Source: Chryseobacterium sp. SSA4.19
GTDB taxonomy: Bacteria; Bacteroidota; Bacteroidia; Flavobacteriales; Weeksellaceae
Direction: 5' to 3'
DNA length: 64,000 nt
NCBI RefSeq assembly: GCF_022601875.1
Contig: NZ_JAKVIP010000013.1
Coordinates: 1-64,000 of the forward strand
Part shown: one piece after another, positions 27,374 to 35,467 of the stretch
How positions within the stretch are numbered: position 1 is the stretch's first letter
How the letters are laid out: every line of letters begins with the position of its first letter
The notes under the pieces: model-generated
What the model saw: only the letters and a program-made list of their open reading frames with translations
Told to the model about the DNA's origin: nothing
Databases searched by the model: none
Position numbers and translations under genes: made by a program

Positions 27374-27967
27374 ATGAAAAAAATATTAATCTTGACCTTG
27401 TTTAGTATATTCACACAATGTCATTCTCAAAAAAACAGTAAAATTATGATCCCGACAGTAAATAAAGAATCTGAAACCATAACAAAAAAAATAGAGAATG
27501 GTAGAGCGGATGAAATAAATGGTAAAAATCGCATTATATATACTTCAGCAAAAATTGGTTTTGGAGAAGTAAAATATAATGAAGACTCTTATTTTTCAAT
27601 TATCAAAAATTTTTATCCCACAAAAAAAATTCAGAATAAAGGAGTTGCCTTTAATGAAGGAGCACCTATCGGTATATGGTATTATTTTGATCAATCAGGG
27701 AAACTAATAAAAGAAGAAAATACAGATGAAAATTATGCATTTACTTACCAGGATATTATTGCATATTGTGAATTAAATAAAATTAATCTTTCAAAAGGAT
27801 ATAAAGATTCTGGATACCAGACAAGAGTATTGAAAATAAACTATGAAAATAAATATGCATGGCAGATTTCACATCAAATTACAGCAGATCAAATTCAGGA
27901 AATAATTCTGAACGGTAAAGACGGCAAAGAAATAACGAGAAAGAAAGTACCATTTATTAATAATTAA
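27374..27967 (+). CDS. Lipoprotein, candidate immunity protein for the VgrG protease
   Basis: A 197-residue protein with a short signal peptide and lipobox ending at C16 ('FSIFTQC'), so it should be lipid-anchored in the periplasm. The body is Lys/Asn-rich and includes 'GIWYYFDQSGKLIKEE', similar to the short beta-hairpin repeats of YwqK/MORN-type proteins. It begins 15 bases after the vgrG stop, the position where effector genes usually have their immunity gene. A periplasmic anchor fits protection against a protease delivered to the periplasm. The function is inferred from position; no inhibitor family is recognised. Its base composition looks more AT-rich than the housekeeping genes. Confidence 0.7.
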   Translation: MKKILILTLFSIFTQCHSQKNSKIMIPTVNKESETITKKIENGRADEINGKNRIIYTSAKIGFGEVKYNEDSYFSIIKNFYPTKKIQNKGVAFNEGAPIGIWYYFDQSGKLIKEENTDENYAFTYQDIIAYCELNKINLSKGYKDSGYQTRVLKINYENKYAWQISHQITADQIQEIILNGKDGKEITRKKVPFINN

Positions 27968-28089
27968 GTGATAACCAATTATTATACAAACTTACACTCG
28001 CAAATATATAAATGCCCAATTGTTAGGCTATAAAAAAGATTAGCAAAAGAAAAGCAGAGAATATATATTTACACATAAATAACGACGAA

Positions 28090-28443
28090 ATGCCGCAGAA
28101 GATCACACATACCGCTCAATTATCATGCAGCCAAGGAACAACACCAAGTAATTTAAGTGTTACTAGCCAGAACTTCTCTACGGCTGAAGGAAAGCATATT
28201 GCTACGGAACAGGATAAACAGGCAAATACCAATATAAAACCTTTTGGACAATGTAAATTAAAGCCTACTTCGGGAGGTTACTTACCATGCATTCCTGCTC
28301 CAATAATCTGGCAAAAAACAACAGAAAAAGACACTATTAATAATTACAAAATTCTTACAGAAGATTCATTTTGTATGTGTGCAATAGGAGGTAAAATCGA
28401 AATTGCTCAAAAAGGACATGATGAAGAACATAACATTTCTTAA
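28090..28443 (+). CDS. DUF4280 PAAR-like spike protein
   Basis: A 117-residue protein of the DUF4280 family, the PAAR-like tip protein of Bacteroidota type VI systems. The N-terminal 'AQLSCSQGTTPSNLSV', the middle 'FGQCKLKPTSGGYLPCIPAP' and the end 'FCMCAIGGKIEIAQKG' give the spaced cysteine pattern of the family, which probably binds a metal at the spike apex. It lies 122 bases after the lipoprotein gene and completes an orphan VgrG-effector-immunity-PAAR unit. The absence of a long extension means it carries no toxin of its own. Confidence 0.85.
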   Translation: MPQKITHTAQLSCSQGTTPSNLSVTSQNFSTAEGKHIATEQDKQANTNIKPFGQCKLKPTSGGYLPCIPAPIIWQKTTEKDTINNYKILTEDSFCMCAIGGKIEIAQKGHDEEHNIS

Positions 28444-28509
28444 TAGGGGCGGATTTGATGCTGATTCTAAGATCTCGGTTTTATATAAAAAGACTTATCA
28501 TAAAATTAA

Positions 28510-28544
28510 AAACCGCAACTATTGAAATCAATTAGTTGCGGTTT
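28510..28544 (-). terminator. Terminator of the tRNA gene
   Basis: A perfect 12-bp stem, 28510-28521 with 28533-28544. On the minus strand it is followed by TTAATTTTAT, ending the tRNA transcript; on the plus strand it could also stop readthrough from the DUF4280 gene. Confidence 0.75.
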
Positions 28545-28551
28545 AATATTG

Positions 28552-28625
28552 TAGCGAAGACGGGAATTGAACCCGTGACCTCAGGGTTATGAATCCTGCG
28601 CTCTAACCAACTGAGCTACCTCGCC
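28552..28625 (-). tRNA. tRNA-Met (CAT anticodon)
   Basis: A 74-base cloverleaf on the minus strand. The acceptor arm GGCGAGG pairs with CTTCGCT, the T arm is ACGGG/CCCGT with loop TTCAATT, and the anticodon CAT is at plus-strand 28589-28591 in the loop TTCATAA. The last pair of the anticodon stem is an A-C mismatch. The 1:72 pair is G-T and there is no three-GC anticodon stem, so this is an elongator rather than the initiator. A lysidine-modified tRNA-Ile cannot be fully excluded. CCA is not encoded. It has a perfect promoter and a terminator. Confidence 0.93.
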
Positions 28626-28637
28626 GTTTTGGTGGTG

Positions 28638-28668
28638 CAAATATAGAAAATATTTACACATCACCAAA
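28638..28668 (-). promoter_or_regulatory. tRNA-Met promoter
   Basis: Minus-strand TTTG (28665-28668), 19 bases, then TATATTTG (28638-28645), a perfect consensus pair. The -7 box lies 13 bases before the first base of the tRNA. The -33 element sits right against the stop codon of the upstream gene. Confidence 0.8.
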
Positions 28669-28669
28669 A

Positions 28670-29956
28670 TTATTTTAGCTTAAAATATTCTAAAACATCG
28701 CCTACATGCTCGGGTTTGCTGATTATCTTATTGTTAGCATCCAAAATAAAATACGTTGGAGTTGCATGAACATTATAAGTATCCGCATAACTGCTGTTCC
28801 ATCCTCTAAGTTCAGAATCATTTACCCAGGGAAAAGCACTGATTTTTTTGGAATAAGAATCTTTATCAACATCCAGGGAAAGACCAACCACCTGGATATT
28901 TTTAGCTTTTAAATCATTATATTTTGCTAATAACTGCGGAAGCTCAGTTTCACAGTGTGAGCAGGTAGAAGACCAGAATACGATAATTTTCTTATCAGCT
29001 TTAACATCATGAAGGGTTTTTGCCGTAGTGTTTACAGGTGCCTGGAACTTATAATTAGGAAATACAGCACCCATTTCAACATTGGCATTGGATTTCAGGG
29101 TTGTAGCCAGCCTATCCGTAATGGTGCATTTTAAGTTTTTTGCAAGTCCAAGATATTTATCTTTAAATTCCTGCATATCGTATACATCAAAAATGTCGAT
29201 CAGTTCAGAAAGCACCGTCTGTCCTCTTGGCGTTTCAACTTTCAGCTTGTCCAGAAGTTTATCCACAGAGCCCGCTACATTGGTATTGCCCCCTGTATTA
29301 AGGTAGGATACTAAAACAGGTCTCAGCAGAGATGAAGTTTCAAGCATGTCATTGGACTTATCGATAAAACTGATGATGTCATCCTGACTTACTTTTTTGG
29401 AAGCATCGTTAGAAAGGAATTTGCTGTAATTGGTATTATAATAATAAATAAACGGATGCTGTACCTGATCAATTCCATGTGAATTCCCTGACAGCCTGTT
29501 TATTTCATTTATTAAAGCTTTGCCGAATTCTGTATTGTCTTTATAATATTCTTTAATTTGGGAAAGAGCCGGAAGGATAAGTTCTTTTTTCTGTGATCCT
29601 TCCTGAAGACCGTTCATCAGATTATTCGCTTCATCCAAATAAATGATATTCTTTATTTTATTAGCCTGTGTTTCCAGCTTAACATTGACATTTTTATTTT
29701 CAGAGATAAAATTGAAGGTATTATTAGATCCCGGAAAATAAACTTTCATCATCCCCATATAATTCTTAGGATACTTAAAAGTCCATGTATTGTTCTTACT
29801 TTGCTCTTTTGAGAAAATAATATCTTTGGAACCATTTAATGTATAGAGAATTGCATCGGGGTCTTTGAAATCGGCAGGTGCCTGGATAGTGACAGTAAAC
29901 TGTGCCTGCAATGAAAATACAGCCAGGAAAGCTGATAATGTAAAAATCTTTTTCAT
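28670..29956 (-). CDS. TlpA-family thioredoxin-like secreted protein
   Basis: A 428-residue exported protein. A signal peptide covers about 1-18 ('FLAVFSLQAQ'). Residues 20-110 look like a DUF4369-type beta domain, 110-290 are helical, and the last 140 residues are a TlpA/AhpC-type thioredoxin fold with the active pair in 'STCSHCETELPQLL' and the cis-Pro segment 'HATPTYF'. Such proteins reduce disulfides in the periplasm, often for cytochrome maturation or cysteine-protein repair. The partner is unknown. A terminator-like hairpin ends 10 bases before its ATG, so its expression may be attenuated. Confidence 0.87.
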   Translation of the reverse strand: MKKIFTLSAFLAVFSLQAQFTVTIQAPADFKDPDAILYTLNGSKDIIFSKEQSKNNTWTFKYPKNYMGMMKVYFPGSNNTFNFISENKNVNVKLETQANKIKNIIYLDEANNLMNGLQEGSQKKELILPALSQIKEYYKDNTEFGKALINEINRLSGNSHGIDQVQHPFIYYYNTNYSKFLSNDASKKVSQDDIISFIDKSNDMLETSSLLRPVLVSYLNTGGNTNVAGSVDKLLDKLKVETPRGQTVLSELIDIFDVYDMQEFKDKYLGLAKNLKCTITDRLATTLKSNANVEMGAVFPNYKFQAPVNTTAKTLHDVKADKKIIVFWSSTCSHCETELPQLLAKYNDLKAKNIQVVGLSLDVDKDSYSKKISAFPWVNDSELRGWNSSYADTYNVHATPTYFILDANNKIISKPEHVGDVLEYFKLK

Positions 29957-29965
29957 ATCGTAAAA

Positions 29966-29996
29966 ATAAAAAAACTCCCTGACTAATCAGAGAGTT
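29966..29996 (-). terminator. Terminator-like hairpin just before the TlpA-like gene
   Basis: A 10-bp stem with one mismatch (29973-29982 with 29987-29996) is followed on the minus strand by a run of seven Ts. It ends only about 10 bases before the ATG at 29956. It may end the clpX transcript or act as a leader attenuator for the TlpA-like gene. Confidence 0.6.
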
Positions 29997-30108
29997 CAAT
30001 GTTATTTTAATAAAATTTTATACTTTTCCGCATGTGTTCTTTTTAATAAAATAATCAGAATAAAAGCAATAGTATCTAATCAATATACTGTTTTAGTGAA
30101 ATAAATAT

Positions 30109-31296
30109 TTATTTACTGATAAACATATTTTCTTCAGACAAGATAATCTCTTTGTCTTCACCTATTGAAAACATATAGTCTTCAAGAACCTTTTCTGTTG
30201 TTCCTCTCAAACCTCTTGCCCCTAAACCTTTTTCCATGGTTTCCTCTACGATTTTTTCAATAGATCCTTCTGTAAAGACAAGGTTGGTTCCATCCATTTT
30301 AAAAAGCTCAATAAACTGATTGACAATGGAATTTTTAGGCTCCGTCATAATTCTTACCATCGTTTCTTTGGTCAGTTTCTCAAGATACGTGATGATGGGA
30401 AATCTTCCTAAAAGTTCAGGAATCAAACCGAATGACCTAAGGTCTATCGCATTGATATTGGTAAGTATATATTCATCCTCGCCGGTTTTATTAATTTTCT
30501 CCGAACTGAAGCCGATGGCCTGCTTATTCATTCTTCTTTCAATAATTTCCTTGATCCCGTCAAAAGCACCTCCGGCAATAAATAGGATGTTCTGCGTATT
30601 GACCTGAATATATTTCTGGTCCGGATGCTTTCTTCCTCCCTGAGGCGGAACATTGACAATACTGCCTTCAAGCAATTTCAGCAATCCCTGCTGTACCCCT
30701 TCTCCGGAAACGTCTCTCGTAATACTTGGGTTATCAGATTTTCTTGCAATTTTATCGATCTCATCAATAAATACAATTCCTCTTTCTGCCTTTTCCACGT
30801 CATAATCTGCTACCATCAACAGCCTGGAAAGAATACTTTCCACATCTTCTCCTACGTAACCGGCCTCCGTTAAAATAGTTGCATCCACAATACAGAACGG
30901 AACATTAAGTTCCCTTGCAATGGTTTTGGCCAGTAAGGTTTTTCCTGTTCCGGTTTCACCGATCATGATTATATTTGACTTCTCCAGCTCTACTTCCCTG
31001 TTTTCATCCTTCGCATGAAGCAGTCTTTTATAATGGTTGTATACTGCGATCGACAGCTGTTTTTTTGCCTGGTCCTGCCCGATCACATACTGGTCAAGGA
31101 ATTCCTTTATCTGTTTAGGTTTTTTAAGTTCATCTATATTTTCCGCGGGGGAATATCCGGATTCCGAACTGCTGTCTTTTACAATGGCATGGGCCTGCTC
31201 AATACAGTTTTCACAAATGAAACCGTTTTGACCGGAAATCAGCATCTGAACTTCATTTCTCTTTCTTCCGCAGAAAGAACATTGGTTTGAATTCAT
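30109..31296 (-). CDS. clpX: ATP-dependent Clp protease ATP-binding subunit ClpX
   Basis: A 395-residue AAA+ unfoldase that feeds substrates to ClpP. The N-terminal zinc-binding domain has four cysteines in 'CSFCGRKR' and 'FICENCIEQA'. The ATPase has Walker A 'GETGTGKTLLAK' and Walker B 'IVFIDEIDK'. The ClpP-binding tripeptide normally reads IGF in ClpX; 'AIGFSSEK' contains it. The length is normal. clpP is not adjacent. The gene follows the HIT-protein gene by 64 bases, with a hairpin in between. Confidence 0.97.
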   Translation of the reverse strand: MNSNQCSFCGRKRNEVQMLISGQNGFICENCIEQAHAIVKDSSSESGYSPAENIDELKKPKQIKEFLDQYVIGQDQAKKQLSIAVYNHYKRLLHAKDENREVELEKSNIIMIGETGTGKTLLAKTIARELNVPFCIVDATILTEAGYVGEDVESILSRLLMVADYDVEKAERGIVFIDEIDKIARKSDNPSITRDVSGEGVQQGLLKLLEGSIVNVPPQGGRKHPDQKYIQVNTQNILFIAGGAFDGIKEIIERRMNKQAIGFSSEKINKTGEDEYILTNINAIDLRSFGLIPELLGRFPIITYLEKLTKETMVRIMTEPKNSIVNQFIELFKMDGTNLVFTEGSIEKIVEETMEKGLGARGLRGTTEKVLEDYMFSIGEDKEIILSEENMFISK

Positions 31297-31322
31297 TTTT
31301 TTATCTATAATATATAAGATAT

Positions 31323-31353
31323 AGAAACTCGTAAAGTTTGTTTACGAGTTTCT
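31323..31353 (-). terminator. Hairpin between HIT gene and clpX
   Basis: A 13-bp stem (31323-31335 with 31341-31353) lies between the HIT stop and the clpX start. The minus-strand sequence after it is ATATCTT, with no T run, so termination is probably partial and clpX may be reached by readthrough. Confidence 0.55.
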
Positions 31354-31360
31354 GCATTTC

Positions 31361-31750
31361 TTAGGAATTAATAATTGAGTTCTGAATCTCTTTATATTCT
31401 TCGTCCGTTAATTTCAGTCTTTCATTTCTGAAATTCATCTCTTCTACTTTATTCAGGGGAATTAAATGGATATGGGCATGAGGAACTTCAAGTCCTACTA
31501 CCGCAACTCCTACCCTCACACAGGGAATTGCATTTTTTATTTTCTTGGCCACTTCCTGGGCAAATCCCCAAAGGTTTTTATATTCTTCAGTTTCCAGATC
31601 GAAAATAAGATCTGTCTCTTTCTTGGGAACGACTAAGGTATGTCCTTTTACCAGCGGCATTGCATCCAGAAATGCAATAAAGTTTTCATCTTCGGCAATT
31701 TTATAAGAAGGGATCTCACCGTTAATGATTTTAGTGAATATCGTACTCAT
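31361..31750 (-). CDS. HIT-family nucleotide hydrolase
   Basis: A 129-residue protein of the histidine triad superfamily. The triad 'HAHIHLIP' (residues about 92-99) follows the normal HxHxHxx pattern, and the N-terminal 'IFTKIINGEIPSYKIAED' is the common HIT start. These enzymes hydrolyse phosphoramidates and dinucleotides such as adenosine-5'-monophosphoramidate. The family is of the Hint type by length; the natural substrate is uncertain. It lies 60 bases after greA on the same strand. Confidence 0.92.
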   Translation of the reverse strand: MSTIFTKIINGEIPSYKIAEDENFIAFLDAMPLVKGHTLVVPKKETDLIFDLETEEYKNLWGFAQEVAKKIKNAIPCVRVGVAVVGLEVPHAHIHLIPLNKVEEMNFRNERLKLTDEEYKEIQNSIINS

Positions 31751-31810
31751 TTTTAAAATTAATTTGATACAGAAATCTGACTTGAATATTAAGTTATAAC
31801 AGGGCTAAAA

Positions 31811-32281
31811 TTACAGACTGATGTCCAATACCTGGAAGGATAATTTATTTCCATTCGGTAATGTGATATCTGCCGTCTCTCCGATGATTTTACCTAATAG
31901 GCCTTTTGCAATCGGAGTGTTCACAGAAATTTTTCCTGCCTTAAGATCACTTTCGTTATCCGGAACCAAGGTAAATACCTGCTCCTGATTGGTTGCATTG
32001 TTTTTAAGCTTTACCGTCGTAAGGATGGAAACTTTTGAAGTATCTAACTGACTTTCGTCTATAATCTTGGAAGTGGAAATGGCATCTTTAAGCTTGGAAA
32101 TTCTCATTTCAAGCATGCCCTGAGCCTCTTTTGCCGCATCGTATTCTGCGTTTTCAGACAAATCTCCTTTGTCTCTGGCCTCTGCAATCTGCTGGGTGAT
32201 TTTCGGTCTTTCCACAGTTTCCAACTGTTCCAGCTCACCTTTCATTTTCTCCAGCCCCTCCTTTGTAACATAGCTTGCCAT
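31811..32281 (-). CDS. greA: Transcription elongation factor GreA
   Basis: The 156-residue protein from the ATG at 32281 has the standard GreA start 'MASYVTKEGLEKMKGELEQL'; a longer frame begins at a TTG three codons earlier and is less likely. The N-terminal coiled coil (about 1-75) contains 'RDKGDLSENAEYDAAKE' with the acidic tip residues that stimulate RNA polymerase cleavage of backtracked transcripts. The FKBP-like C-domain carries 'GKISVNTPIAKGLLGKIIGE'. The length is normal. It is divergent from the small lipoprotein gene at 32391. Confidence 0.96.
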   Translation of the reverse strand: MASYVTKEGLEKMKGELEQLETVERPKITQQIAEARDKGDLSENAEYDAAKEAQGMLEMRISKLKDAISTSKIIDESQLDTSKVSILTTVKLKNNATNQEQVFTLVPDNESDLKAGKISVNTPIAKGLLGKIIGETADITLPNGNKLSFQVLDISL

Positions 32282-32390
32282 AATTTTCAAAATTTAGTTT
32301 TAGTATAAAAAAATAATCCGACATTTGCCGGACAATGTTTTCGTGTTGTAATTGTTTACTTTCTACAAATATATAAAAATTTAAATTGAA

Positions 32391-32843
32391 ATGAAAAAAA
32401 CTTTTTCAATCCTATCCATAATAACATTATTGATTTTCAGTAATTTAGCTATACATTCCTGCGGAAGCCGGGAAGATACCGTAAGTTGTTTCCCGAACAA
32501 TCCTATTAATGTTACCTTGAATCTTAATCTTCCTGCTTATTATGTTTTAAACCAGGTGGGAGGCTGGGCATATATCAACGAACAGCAATCCGGAACCAGA
32601 GGCCTGATCATCGTAAGATCTTCTGATACGACTTTCAAGATATATGACAGGAATGCCCCGCATATTTGCCCGGATAACAATACAACACTTGAAGTTCAGG
32701 ATAATATCAGGGTATTTTGCCCGAAAGACAACGCCCAATGGATCTTATTGACCGGCCAGCCTACTGCCGTGGCCAATGTTCCCCCGAAAACCTATCTCTA
32801 TAATTACGATCCTTCAGGGAAAATTTTAAACATTTATTTTTAG
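32391..32843 (+). CDS. Lipoprotein with a Rieske-like fold lacking cluster ligands
   Basis: A 150-residue lipoprotein; the signal peptide ends at the lipobox cysteine of 'AIHSCGS'. The rest reads like a small Rieske domain: 'APHICPDNNTTLEV' and 'IRVFCPKDNAQWILLTGQP' occupy the places of the two Cys-x-His ligand loops. Each loop keeps a cysteine but the ligand histidines are missing ('HICP' has His before Cys, and 'CPKDNA' has none), so a [2Fe-2S] cluster should not bind. The function is unknown. Its stop is adjacent to the dtd start with no gap, so the two are co-translated. Confidence 0.65.
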   Translation: MKKTFSILSIITLLIFSNLAIHSCGSREDTVSCFPNNPINVTLNLNLPAYYVLNQVGGWAYINEQQSGTRGLIIVRSSDTTFKIYDRNAPHICPDNNTTLEVQDNIRVFCPKDNAQWILLTGQPTAVANVPPKTYLYNYDPSGKILNIYF

Positions 32844-33293
32844 ATGAAAGTTGTTATACAACGGGTTCTGGAATCCCATGTAAAAGTTGACGGAAAAACG
32901 GTTGGTGAAATCGGAAAAGGGTTAATGCTTCTGGTAGGTATTGATGAATATGATGAGAAGACCGATGTGGAATGGCTTGTCCAGAAGATTATTAACCTGA
33001 GGATTTTCGGCGATGCAGAAGGTAAACTCAACCTTTCCGTACAGGATATTAAAGGAGAAATCCTGTGTATCAGCCAGTTTACACTGATTGCTGATTATAA
33101 AAAAGGAAACCGTCCGTCTTTTATTAAAGCGGCCAGGCCGGAAAAAGCAGTTCCTTTATTCGAATACTTTAAAGAAGAAATAGCAAAATCCGGACTGAAA
33201 ATACAGAGCGGAATTTTCGGAGCAGATATGAAAGTCTCTTTAATCAACGATGGCCCTGTAACGATTGTGATGGATTCTATAACAAAAGCTTAA
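32844..33293 (+). CDS. dtd: D-aminoacyl-tRNA deacylase
   Basis: A 149-residue enzyme that removes D-amino acids wrongly attached to tRNA. It starts 'MKVVIQRVLESHVKV', has the conserved 'SQFTLIADYKKGNRPSF' (around 77-93) with the catalytic region, and ends with 'MKVSLINDGPVTIVMDS', whose Gly-Pro is the cis-dipeptide that excludes L-amino acids. The length is normal. It directly abuts the upstream lipoprotein gene and is followed at 22 bases by the FKBP gene, forming a three-gene plus-strand unit. Confidence 0.96.
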   Translation: MKVVIQRVLESHVKVDGKTVGEIGKGLMLLVGIDEYDEKTDVEWLVQKIINLRIFGDAEGKLNLSVQDIKGEILCISQFTLIADYKKGNRPSFIKAARPEKAVPLFEYFKEEIAKSGLKIQSGIFGADMKVSLINDGPVTIVMDSITKA

Positions 33294-33315
33294 ATTTACA
33301 AACAGATTATAAAAA

Positions 33316-33999
33316 ATGAAAAAAACATTCATTACTTTAGTTTTGCTGACAGCATTCAACGTTTCTTTCGCTCAAAAAACATATACGGACGATCAGAAAG
33401 CGTCCTATTATATTGGGTTGGATATTGCCCAGAATATGAAGAAGCAGGGATTCCCTGTAGACCCGGATCTTTTAGCCCAGGCGATGAAAGATGAGTTTTC
33501 CGATAAGCCGAAATTATTCCCGAAAGAGGAAATGGGAACCTTTTTACAGGGTTTCATGCAGAAGCAGAATGAAAAAAGACAGGTGCAGGCAAAAGCAAAA
33601 GCCGACGAAAATAAAAAAGCTGGCGCAGAATTTCTTGCTAAAAACAAGCAAAATAAAAAGATTGTCACTACCACAAGCGGGCTGCAGTATGAAGTACTGA
33701 AAGAAGGTGACAAAAAAGCCAGGCCAACCGCTTCAAGCACTGCAACGGTAGCCTATACAGGAAAACTGATGGACGGCACCGTATTCGATTCTACGGATAA
33801 AAACGGCGGAAAACCGGTGGAACTTAATTTATCCGGTGTGATAAAAGGCTGGACGGAAGGAATCCAACTAATGAGTAAAGGAGCTAAATACAGATTTTAT
33901 CTGCCTTCTGACCTGGCTTACGGAGATAACGGGGCCGGCAATGTAATTCCTCCTGGTGCAACCTTGATCTTTGATGTCGAACTGGTAGACTTCAAATAG
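33316..33999 (+). CDS. FKBP-type peptidyl-prolyl isomerase, exported
   Basis: A 227-residue protein with a signal peptide (about 1-19, 'LTAFNVSFAQ'), an N-terminal FKBP dimerisation domain (about 25-100) rich in Lys/Ala/Gln helix, and a C-terminal FKBP domain (about 115-227) with 'YTGKLMDGTVFDSTD', 'VIKGWTEGIQLMSKGAKY' and 'AYGDNGAGNVIPPGATL'. This is the FkpA/Mip layout: a periplasmic proline isomerase and chaperone. The length is normal. It is the last gene of the lipoprotein-dtd-fkp unit and is followed by a strong terminator shared with the convergent gene. Confidence 0.93.
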   Translation: MKKTFITLVLLTAFNVSFAQKTYTDDQKASYYIGLDIAQNMKKQGFPVDPDLLAQAMKDEFSDKPKLFPKEEMGTFLQGFMQKQNEKRQVQAKAKADENKKAGAEFLAKNKQNKKIVTTTSGLQYEVLKEGDKKARPTASSTATVAYTGKLMDGTVFDSTDKNGGKPVELNLSGVIKGWTEGIQLMSKGAKYRFYLPSDLAYGDNGAGNVIPPGATLIFDVELVDFK

Positions 34000-34051
34000 T
34001 AATCCCATCTTGATTATTAATACAAATAACAGTAGTGTTATCAGACCAAAT

Positions 34052-34085
34052 AAAAACGTCTTTCAATAATCTGAAAGACGTTTTT
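34052..34085. terminator. Bidirectional terminator
   Basis: A perfect 14-bp stem (34052-34065 with 34072-34085, loop of 6) with T runs on both strands, placed between the convergent FKBP gene and the lipoprotein gene at 34111. Confidence 0.85.
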
Positions 34086-34110
34086 TAAATAAATAAACTT
34101 TATAAAAAAA

Positions 34111-34623
34111 TTAATTCGCAGGAATACTGCTGAAATTAAGGGCAATTCTAAGATTCATATCTGAACTGGTCTGATTTTTCAATTCATATACCGTTCTTAC
34201 AGTAACACCGGTACTTTTTACTACACTGTCCAGAAAACCTGAGTTTTCAACATCAAGATTTAAGGTTGAAGCATCTGTTGAGATGTTTGATCTTGAAGCC
34301 ACCAGTCTCTCTCCCGTACCACTTGATGAAATATATACTTTAATGGATTTGAAAGCATTTAGGCTTCCTCCAGACGGAGATACTACAGATACTTTTGCAT
34401 CCGAAATCCTGACATCTTTAATCTGTGCATTGTTATTACCGCCAAACCAGGTCTGGACATTAGATGCCGTTGAGGATGATGAAACTTCTTTATTGGCAGG
34501 AACTCCGGTAGATACCAGAACATTAGCCGTATAGGGAAATGTATTCTGAACCAGAGACTGTACCGTTCCGCAGCTTACCAAAGCTGCTGAGGCCACTGCC
34601 GCTGATAAAAATATATTTTTCAT
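34111..34623 (-). CDS. Lipoprotein of unknown function
   Basis: A 170-residue protein with a signal peptide and lipobox ending at C18 ('SAALVSCGT'). The mature part is Ser/Thr/Asn-rich and beta-predicted ('IKDVRISDAKVSVVSPSGG', 'SIKVYISSSGTGE'), with no cysteine. It resembles outer-membrane-anchored beta-sandwich lipoproteins of Bacteroidota, but I recognise no named family. It lies 52 bases after another lipoprotein gene on the same strand and ends at a strong bidirectional terminator, so the pair may form one transcript. Confidence 0.75.
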   Translation of the reverse strand: MKNIFLSAAVASAALVSCGTVQSLVQNTFPYTANVLVSTGVPANKEVSSSSTASNVQTWFGGNNNAQIKDVRISDAKVSVVSPSGGSLNAFKSIKVYISSSGTGERLVASRSNISTDASTLNLDVENSGFLDSVVKSTGVTVRTVYELKNQTSSDMNLRIALNFSSIPAN

Positions 34624-34675
34624 AATGATAAATTTTAAATTGTATTTGCAGAAATTATACCAAATTATTTCATGC

Positions 34676-35215
34676 TTATTCTACACTTACGGTGAAGCTT
34701 CCTTTTGTATTCCCTGAAGCCATATTGCTTTTTCCAATGATCAGCCACACTTCACCATTCCCCTTTACATCATAGGCAATCTCTCTTCCGAAAGGTCCGT
34801 CATAATCACCATTTGGAAGCTTAATCTGGTTAAAGCGTATATTAAAATCCTTTTGTTGTGTTGCTATTTTAGCCTTGAGGTTCGGCTTGTTAAAATTGGT
34901 GATTTTAAGGATGAACTCCTGTCCGTCTTTAGTAAACTCTTCCCCTAAGGTAACGGGAAAGTGCTCCGCATCTACCGTTCTTATAATCTGTCCGTCTTTT
35001 ACCTCTCTCATTACTCCTGTCCGTAAGACTTCTTTGGTTTTCGGGGCATTGTTAATGACCGAATCTTTCATCCTTAATGCGGAAGAATCTTTTCTTTCTG
35101 AAGAAACAGGTTGCTCTGCCACTACCGTTGAATCCCTTTTTGAAGTTTCGTAAACGGCCGGATCCTTTTTACATGAAATGATAATCAAAGGGATGAGCAA
35201 TAGGGATTTTTTCAT
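34676..35215 (-). CDS. Lipoprotein of unknown function
   Basis: A 179-residue protein with a very short signal peptide and lipobox at C15 ('LIIISCKKD'). Residues 20-70 are Lys/Ser/Asp/Glu-rich and probably disordered; the remaining C-terminal part is beta-rich ('FILKITNFNKPNLKAKI', 'GEVWLIIGKSN'). It looks like a periplasm- or surface-facing stress lipoprotein but no family is recognised. It precedes the lipoprotein gene at 34111 by 52 bases. A 252-base spacer with no clear structure separates it from the DUF4173 gene. Confidence 0.7.
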   Translation of the reverse strand: MKKSLLLIPLIIISCKKDPAVYETSKRDSTVVAEQPVSSERKDSSALRMKDSVINNAPKTKEVLRTGVMREVKDGQIIRTVDAEHFPVTLGEEFTKDGQEFILKITNFNKPNLKAKIATQQKDFNIRFNQIKLPNGDYDGPFGREIAYDVKGNGEVWLIIGKSNMASGNTKGSFTVSVE

Positions 35216-35467
35216 AATAATTCTTTTTGTTTAAAGTTTAAATGGTATACGTCATAAAATCAGCATAACATTACATTAATTGTGAAACGGCAGCATTACT
35301 GTAGTAAATATTTTAATGTAGACCGTGCCGATATTAAAACCATCTGACTTTGCGGATGTAAAAAGCTAAAACTGTTCCATCTGCTGTATTTTATCCTTAA
35401 AAAAATATTAGAATTTAATTTCATATCTCTGCAATCATATTGATTTTTCCATTGAATCCCCTTTTGA

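Noticed and set aside
24083..28443. A complete type VI secretion system.
   Set aside because: No sheath, tube, baseplate or ATPase gene is present; only the spike, effector, candidate immunity and PAAR-like genes can be supported.
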